DNA from: JBBQBM01 sp964554485
Lineage (GTDB): Bacteria; Patescibacteriota; Saccharimonadia; Saccharimonadales; JAGQMS01
Length of the DNA stretch: 7,359 bases
Assembly: GCA_964554485.1 (NCBI GenBank)
Contig: CAZKOX010000021.1
Location: 1 to 7,359, forward strand
Reading direction: 5' to 3'
Shown: piece after piece, positions 3,985 through 7,359 of the stretch
Layout: each line of letters starts with the position of its first letter
Position numbering within the stretch: the first letter of the stretch is position 1
The notes under the pieces: generated by a model
Told to the model about the DNA's origin: nothing
Seen by the model: only the letters and a program-made list of their open reading frames with translations
Databases searched by the model: none
Made by a program: the position numbers and the translations under genes

Positions 3985-4762
3985 AACATCCTCGGAGTGA
4001 TGCCATTTCGGCATCTTTAGCGCCAACAATTTTTGGCATCTTAACAATGCTGGGCTTCAATTTTGCGACCTTGGTTGTTAGTAAGTCGCCAAATTTTGCA
4101 AAACTACTACCAACGCCTCCACCAATGATCACTACATCTGGCTCGACAACAGCGCATAAATCAATAATGCCTAGCGCCATCGTGTCGGTAACTTTGTCCC
4201 AGACTTTTTGGTCGTCGATATCGCGAGCTAGTTTGCCGTACTTCTCTTTAATAGCTTTACCAGAACCGACCTTTTCCCAAGGGAGCATCTGCTTGCCGTC
4301 AGATATAAGTATAAATCCACCTTCGCTATCGAGCATGGTGTGGTCTAGCCTACCATTGTCAACAACTCCCGTGCCGATACCGGTACTAATTGTTATATAA
4401 AGGACTAATGAACTAGGGAAGGACTGTGCTTCAAATAGACCAGCTAACTTAGCATCATTCTCTACCTTGAGTGTTGACAAACTAACAACATCTCGTAAAT
4501 CTTTACAGATTGCAACGTCATTCCAGCTTAAATTACCACCTCGAATAAAAGTTCCTCGATCTCGCTCTAATCTCCCCGGAACGGCCGCAACCGCAGCTTT
4601 AAAATCCCTGGTTTTTAGATTATCGATACCATCCTTAAGGGCTTTTAAAAACTCCTTATAGTCTTTTGGGGTAGGAAACTTGAAGGTTTCCTTAACCTCT
4701 CCTTTACTATCAAAAACACCAAGCAGTGTTTTTGTTCCTCCGATATCAATTCCAAGTATCAT
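3959..4762 (-). CDS. ROK-family sugar kinase-like protein
   Basis: This 267-residue protein has the ROK (actin-fold) kinase layout: phosphate-binding DIGGTKT (residues 6-12), ENDA with the catalytic-base Asp103 (101-104), a second phosphate loop STGIGTG (126-132) and adenosine-site GGGVG (214-218). ROK enzymes phosphorylate sugars such as glucose, N-acetylglucosamine or N-acetylmannosamine with ATP. The zinc-binding CxCGxxGCxE motif is absent. The sugar-contacting GExGH motif reads SEGGF (146-150), so the Glu is kept but the His is Phe. It is also shorter than typical ROK kinases (~300 residues). Sugar specificity therefore cannot be given, and an altered or non-sugar substrate is possible. 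The start codon opens the conserved N-terminus. No Shine-Dalgarno precedes it; a TAAACT box six bases upstream hints at a leaderless mRNA, without a good -35. It is the first gene of a minus-strand pair with the metallopeptidase. Confidence 0.88.
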   Translation of the reverse strand: MILGIDIGGTKTLLGVFDSKGEVKETFKFPTPKDYKEFLKALKDGIDNLKTRDFKAAVAAVPGRLERDRGTFIRGGNLSWNDVAICKDLRDVVSLSTLKVENDAKLAGLFEAQSFPSSLVLYITISTGIGTGVVDNGRLDHTMLDSEGGFILISDGKQMLPWEKVGSGKAIKEKYGKLARDIDDQKVWDKVTDTMALGIIDLCAVVEPDVVIIGGGVGSSFAKFGDLLTTKVAKLKPSIVKMPKIVGAKDAEMASLRGCYVYAKQTT

Positions 4763-4766
4763 AAAG

Positions 4767-4792
4767 TCAGTTTACCATGGAGGATAAACTGA
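4767..4792. promoter_or_regulatory. palindromic operator-like site at the ROK gene start
   Basis: Eight-base arms TCAGTTTA (4767-4774) and TAAACTGA (4785-4792) are perfect inverted repeats around ten bases. The near arm ends four bases from the ROK start codon (ATG read from 4762). It could be an operator overlapping the transcription start, or a hairpin in the mRNA just before the ATG. No regulator gene lies next to it. Confidence 0.5.
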
Positions 4793-4898
4793 ATGCTCAA
4801 TGTTCAAGTATCAATATTCAATGAATGCATCAATGATTTAATGCATTAGAAACATTGACTATTCATTGAGCAATGAGCATTGATAATTGAGTATTGCG
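4792..4898. repeat. CAATG/CATTG-rich large imperfect inverted repeat
   Basis: Seven copies of CAATG or its complement CATTG occur within 4798-4882. The inner arms are perfect: CAATGAAT (4819-4826) with ATTCATTG (4861-4868), and TCAATG (4830-4835) with CATTGA (4853-4858). The outer arms continue imperfectly to about 4792 and 4898, so over 100 bases can fold into one hairpin. The region holds no gene and separates the minus-strand ROK gene from the rpsA promoter. Short AT-rich repeats of this style are common in CPR intergenic DNA (general recollection). Confidence 0.6.
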
Positions 4899-4909
4899 CT
4901 ATAGTAGGG

Positions 4910-4939
4910 TTTACAAACACCGTACGACAGGGGTATAAT
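4910..4939 (+). promoter_or_regulatory. strong promoter of rpsA-infB
   Basis: TTTACA (4910-4915) and a perfect TATAAT (4934-4939) are 18 bp apart. Initiation is expected near 4946, giving a ~90-nt leader before rpsA. Confidence 0.85.
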
Positions 4940-4951
4940 GAACCAAAACCT

Positions 4952-4973
4952 TAGGTGGTCTTTTGTCACCCTA
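4952..4973 (+). promoter_or_regulatory. hairpin in the rpsA leader
   Basis: Bases 4952-4958 pair with 4966-4973 around the loop TCTTTTG, with C4971 bulged. It lies near the 5' end of the predicted mRNA and has no U-tract after it. S1 genes are self-regulated through their leaders in some bacteria, so a role in feedback or mRNA stability is possible. This is only an inference. Confidence 0.4.
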
Positions 4974-5035
4974 TATATGGAGCGGCAAAAAATCCAAGCC
5001 ATCTTAAGTTGAGAAGGAAGAAATATTAAATAATC

Positions 5036-6124
5036 ATGACAAAAAATACTACGACACAAACTATGGATCAGCTACTAGCTGACAGTGACTTTAAAGGTCT
5101 AAGCGTCGCCGACGTTGTTGACGGAACGATCATATCGATCAAAAAGCACGAAATCTGGTTAGATATCGGTGTTTACGGAATCGGTGTAGTAATGCGCCGC
5201 GAAATGGGCACAACTGAAGAACTGAATGTCGGTGATTCGCTAACCGTTGGTGTGGTTGACCCAGAATTTGAAGATGGCTATGCTTTGCTAAGTCTTCGAA
5301 AAGCTGCAAAAGATCGTGGCTGGGACGAATTACAGCGTATCTGTGATGCAGGAGAAACTATTGAAGTTAACGCCTATGACGCAAATCGCGGCGGACTACT
5401 AATTGAACTTGAGGGCGTTAGAGGTTTTATGCCGGTTTCACAACTGGCTGCCGACCACTACCCACGTGTTTCTGGCGCCGACAAGGATGAGATCCTGCAG
5501 AAGCTTAACCAACTAATTAAAGAGGTGCTTCGAGTTCGGATTATCGATGTTAGTCGAACGGACAACAAGCTAATCTTTTCAGAAAAAGAAGCTCTAAAAG
5601 ATGACATGGCCGGCCGTTTTGCCAAGCTAAAAGTTGGTGATACGGTTGAAGGAACGATTACAGGTGTAATTGACTTCGGTGCCTTCGTGAATGTTGACGG
5701 CATTGAAGGCTTAATCCACATTTCAGAGATTTCTTGGGAGCGCGTCGAGGACCCACGTAAGTATGTGTCTGTAGGGGACAAAGTAACTGCCAAGATAATT
5801 AGCATCGATAAAGAACGATTGTCTCTAAGCTTAAAGCAACTTATTGAAGATCCTTGGCTTAAGGATGTTGAGCCAATCAAGGTTGGCGACAGTGTTGAAG
5901 GTACAGTCACTCGAATAACACCGTTTGGTGCTTTTGTTCAGATAACACCTGCAGTTGAGGCTTTAGTTCACGTTTCGGAATTAAGTGGTGGTAGTGATGA
6001 AACAGTTGACCCAGAGAAGCTATTTAAGCTAAATGAAAAGAAAGAATTTAAGATTCTTGAAGTTGACCGTGATGGTCGAAAAATAGCTTTGAGCTTAAGT
6101 GACAAGAAAAAGTCTAAGAAATAG
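5036..6124 (+). CDS. rpsA: 30S ribosomal protein S1 (four S1 domains)
   Basis: This 362-residue protein consists of four S1-type OB-fold RNA-binding repeats at about residues 24-88, 104-184, 198-268 and 282-356, followed by a lysine tail (DKKKSKK). Repeats 3 and 4 have the textbook core FGAFV (214-218 and 297-301) followed by GLIHISE or ALVHVSE. S1 binds mRNA at the 30S subunit and helps initiation. Enterobacterial S1 has six repeats; four is usual for shorter versions in Gram-positive and CPR bacteria. The ATG at 5036 is the first in frame after an in-frame TAA (5027-5029). The only Shine-Dalgarno-like sequence, AAGGA (5014-5018), is 17 bases away, unusually far; Met10 offers no better site. 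infB follows after 49 bases without a terminator, so the two are probably co-transcribed. The S1-containing transcription factor NusA is an alternative only in name, since KH domains are absent. Confidence 0.93.
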   Translation: MTKNTTTQTMDQLLADSDFKGLSVADVVDGTIISIKKHEIWLDIGVYGIGVVMRREMGTTEELNVGDSLTVGVVDPEFEDGYALLSLRKAAKDRGWDELQRICDAGETIEVNAYDANRGGLLIELEGVRGFMPVSQLAADHYPRVSGADKDEILQKLNQLIKEVLRVRIIDVSRTDNKLIFSEKEALKDDMAGRFAKLKVGDTVEGTITGVIDFGAFVNVDGIEGLIHISEISWERVEDPRKYVSVGDKVTAKIISIDKERLSLSLKQLIEDPWLKDVEPIKVGDSVEGTVTRITPFGAFVQITPAVEALVHVSELSGGSDETVDPEKLFKLNEKKEFKILEVDRDGRKIALSLSDKKKSKK

Positions 6125-6156
6125 TCTTTTATTGCGATGAATTAATAATAACTTTT

Positions 6157-6162
6157 AAGGAG
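6157..6162 (+). promoter_or_regulatory. Shine-Dalgarno of infB
   Basis: AAGGAG lies 11 bases before the ATG at 6174. It fixes the infB start and shows that this genome does use Shine-Dalgarno initiation for core genes. Confidence 0.8.
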
Positions 6163-6173
6163 AGCGCCAAAAG

Positions 6174-7359
6174 ATGACACGAATCATCGAAATCCCAAAC
6201 CAGATCACCGTCGGCGCTCTAGCCGAAAAGTTAGAGTTGCCAGTTGCAAGTTTGGTAACTGAACTCATGAAAAACGGGATGATGATTACCGTTAATGAGA
6301 AAATTGATATCGACACAGCAAATATTATTGTTGCCGAGATGGGGCTTGAAGTTGAGTTAAAGAGTGAAGTTCAAGAAGAGTCGGTCGTTCCAAAGCGAGT
6401 CATGTCTGACGCCGTGGACGCTGAAACCCGCCCTCCTGTAGTGGCGGTCATGGGCCATGTTGATCACGGTAAAACTAGCTTACTTGATAAAATTCGAGAA
6501 GCCGACACAGCCGCAAAAGAGGCTGGTGGAATTACACAACATATCTCGGCATATCAGATCAGTCACGGCGACAGATTAATCACTTTTCTAGATACTCCTG
6601 GCCATGAAGCGTTTTCAGCACTTCGTGAACACGGCGCCCACTTAACAGATGTGGCGGTAATTGTTATTGCTGCCGACGATGGTATTAAGCCGCAAACCCT
6701 AGAAGCGATTCGCTTTGCGCGTAAAGCTGGTACGAAGATGATTGTTTGTGTTAACAAGATCGATAAAGATGGCGCTGACATAAATCGTGTTAAGCAACAG
6801 CTCGCCGAAGCAGAGGTTATGCCAGAAGAATGGGGCGGTGATACCGTTATTGTGCCTGTTTCAGCCAAAACCGGCGAAGGCATCAAAGAACTTCTCGACA
6901 TGATTTTATTGGTTGCTGACATCGAAGAGCTTAAAAGTAGCCACAGCGTTCCAGCCCGAGGTTTAATCATTGAATCACATATGGAAACTGGGCGCGGGGC
7001 GGTAGCGGTAGCACTTGTTCAAGAGGGTGTACTTCGCCAAGGTGATTTTATCGTAGTTGGTTCAACCTACGCCAAAGTTCGAATGCTTGAAACAACCTCC
7101 GGGGTATCAATCAAAGAAGCCTTGCCTTCAACACCGGTTCAAATATCTGGCGCAAAGTCATTGCCAGAGTTTGGTGACGAATTTTACGTTGTTGCAAACG
7201 AAAAGCTTGCCCGTGAGGCTGCTGCTGCAGGTGGCCATAAGCACTCTGGTGCACAGTCAGGAATGACTAGCTCCGAGCTCCTTCGGATTATTAGCAAACG
7301 CACCTCTGTTATTGAATATAAGATTATTATTAAAGCCGATGTTCAGGGTTCGCTGACAT
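6174..7359 (+). CDS. infB: translation initiation factor IF-2 (3' end outside window)
   Basis: The first 395 codons of IF-2 are present, and the frame runs off the right edge. IF-2 is the GTPase that brings initiator fMet-tRNA to the 30S subunit and promotes subunit joining. The N-terminal ~60 residues form a single short IF2N-type domain (VGALAEKLELPVASLVTELM near 13-32), then a ~25-residue linker leads directly to the G domain; the long N-terminal extension of enterobacterial IF-2 is missing. All GTPase motifs are intact: G1 GHVDHGKT (94-101), G2 GGITQHI (118-124), G3 DTPGHEAF (140-147), G4 NKID (194-197) and G5 SAK (230-232). Domain II follows from about 260 (ARGLIIESHMETGRGAVA), and the region after ADVQGSLT starts domain III. 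A good Shine-Dalgarno supports the start. It lies downstream of rpsA in the same orientation, probably in one operon. Confidence 0.97.
   Translation, partial: MTRIIEIPNQITVGALAEKLELPVASLVTELMKNGMMITVNEKIDIDTANIIVAEMGLEVELKSEVQEESVVPKRVMSDAVDAETRPPVVAVMGHVDHGKTSLLDKIREADTAAKEAGGITQHISAYQISHGDRLITFLDTPGHEAFSALREHGAHLTDVAVIVIAADDGIKPQTLEAIRFARKAGTKMIVCVNKIDKDGADINRVKQQLAEAEVMPEEWGGDTVIVPVSAKTGEGIKELLDMILLVADIEELKSSHSVPARGLIIESHMETGRGAVAVALVQEGVLRQGDFIVVGSTYAKVRMLETTSGVSIKEALPSTPVQISGAKSLPEFGDEFYVVANEKLAREAAAAGGHKHSGAQSGMTSSELLRIISKRTSVIEYKIIIKADVQGSLT

Noticed and set aside
3985..4047. N-terminal 21-residue extension of the metallopeptidase
   Set aside because: It would overlap the ROK gene deeply and has no ribosome binding site, while ATG at 3984 has GAGG at 5 bases.
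4047..4661. Plus-strand open frames of 117 and 64 codons opposite the ROK gene
   Set aside because: They are shadows of the ROK gene, whose motifs are intact on the minus strand; their translations are Ser/Pro/Leu-rich without domains.
4859..5059. 66-codon minus-strand open frame over the rpsA promoter
   Set aside because: It covers the rpsA promoter, leader and start and shows no domain.
5458..5910. 150-codon minus-strand open frame in rpsA
   Set aside because: It is antisense to S1 repeats 2-4, with Ser/Thr/Ile-rich composition typical of a shadow frame.
6563..7266. Open frames within infB (minus 6563-6970, plus 7057-7266)
   Set aside because: The infB frame with all five GTPase motifs explains this sequence; the others lack support.
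1..7359. Alternative genetic code (TGA as Gly or Trp)
   Set aside because: The genes are full length without in-frame TGA and use GGN for Gly and TGG for Trp, although none of the nine visible stops is TGA.

Overview
The window looks like a piece of a small bacterial genome of the Patescibacteria (Candidate Phyla Radiation), most likely Saccharibacteria (TM7). This is an inference from gene content: a four-repeat ribosomal protein S1 of only 362 residues next to infB, a 68-residue KGG-repeat basic protein, a ROK-family protein without the usual zinc site, and many short orphan proteins in a compact layout. No 16S or marker search was possible. All nine complete genes end in TAA or TAG and none needs recoding of TGA, so the standard bacterial code fits and code 25 does not.

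Bases 1-435 are the end of an rRNA operon: the 3' end of 23S rRNA, a 173-nt spacer with a 16-bp processing-type hairpin, 5S rRNA and a clear intrinsic terminator. Bases 436-720 carry no convincing gene but hold a cluster of inverted repeats.

Bases 721-3319 are an accessory-looking block of six short genes: a three-helix membrane protein, a 63-residue membrane protein, a lipoprotein, a convergent soluble protein, a degenerate Nudix-like protein and the KGG protein. Most have their own sigma70-type promoter. Two promoters (lipoprotein and Nudix-like gene) sit so close to the ATG that the mRNAs should be leaderless. The 63-residue gene and the KGG gene share an 18-nt sequence upstream of their -35 boxes. 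The KGG gene has a leader with a terminator-like hairpin.

Bases 3514-4762 (minus strand) form a two-gene overlapping unit: a ROK-family sugar kinase-like protein, then an HExxH putative metallopeptidase with a C-terminal zinc ribbon. A palindrome lies directly at the ROK start. Between this unit and rpsA (4763-4909) lies a CAATG/CATTG-rich imperfect inverted repeat.

Bases 4910-7359 are core translation: a strong promoter, a structured leader, rpsA, and infB cut by the window end. The proteins of the accessory block cannot be tied to one pathway from sequence alone. The best leads are its expression signals (leaderless genes, shared promoter-upstream element, attenuator-like leader) and the ROK-metallopeptidase pair.
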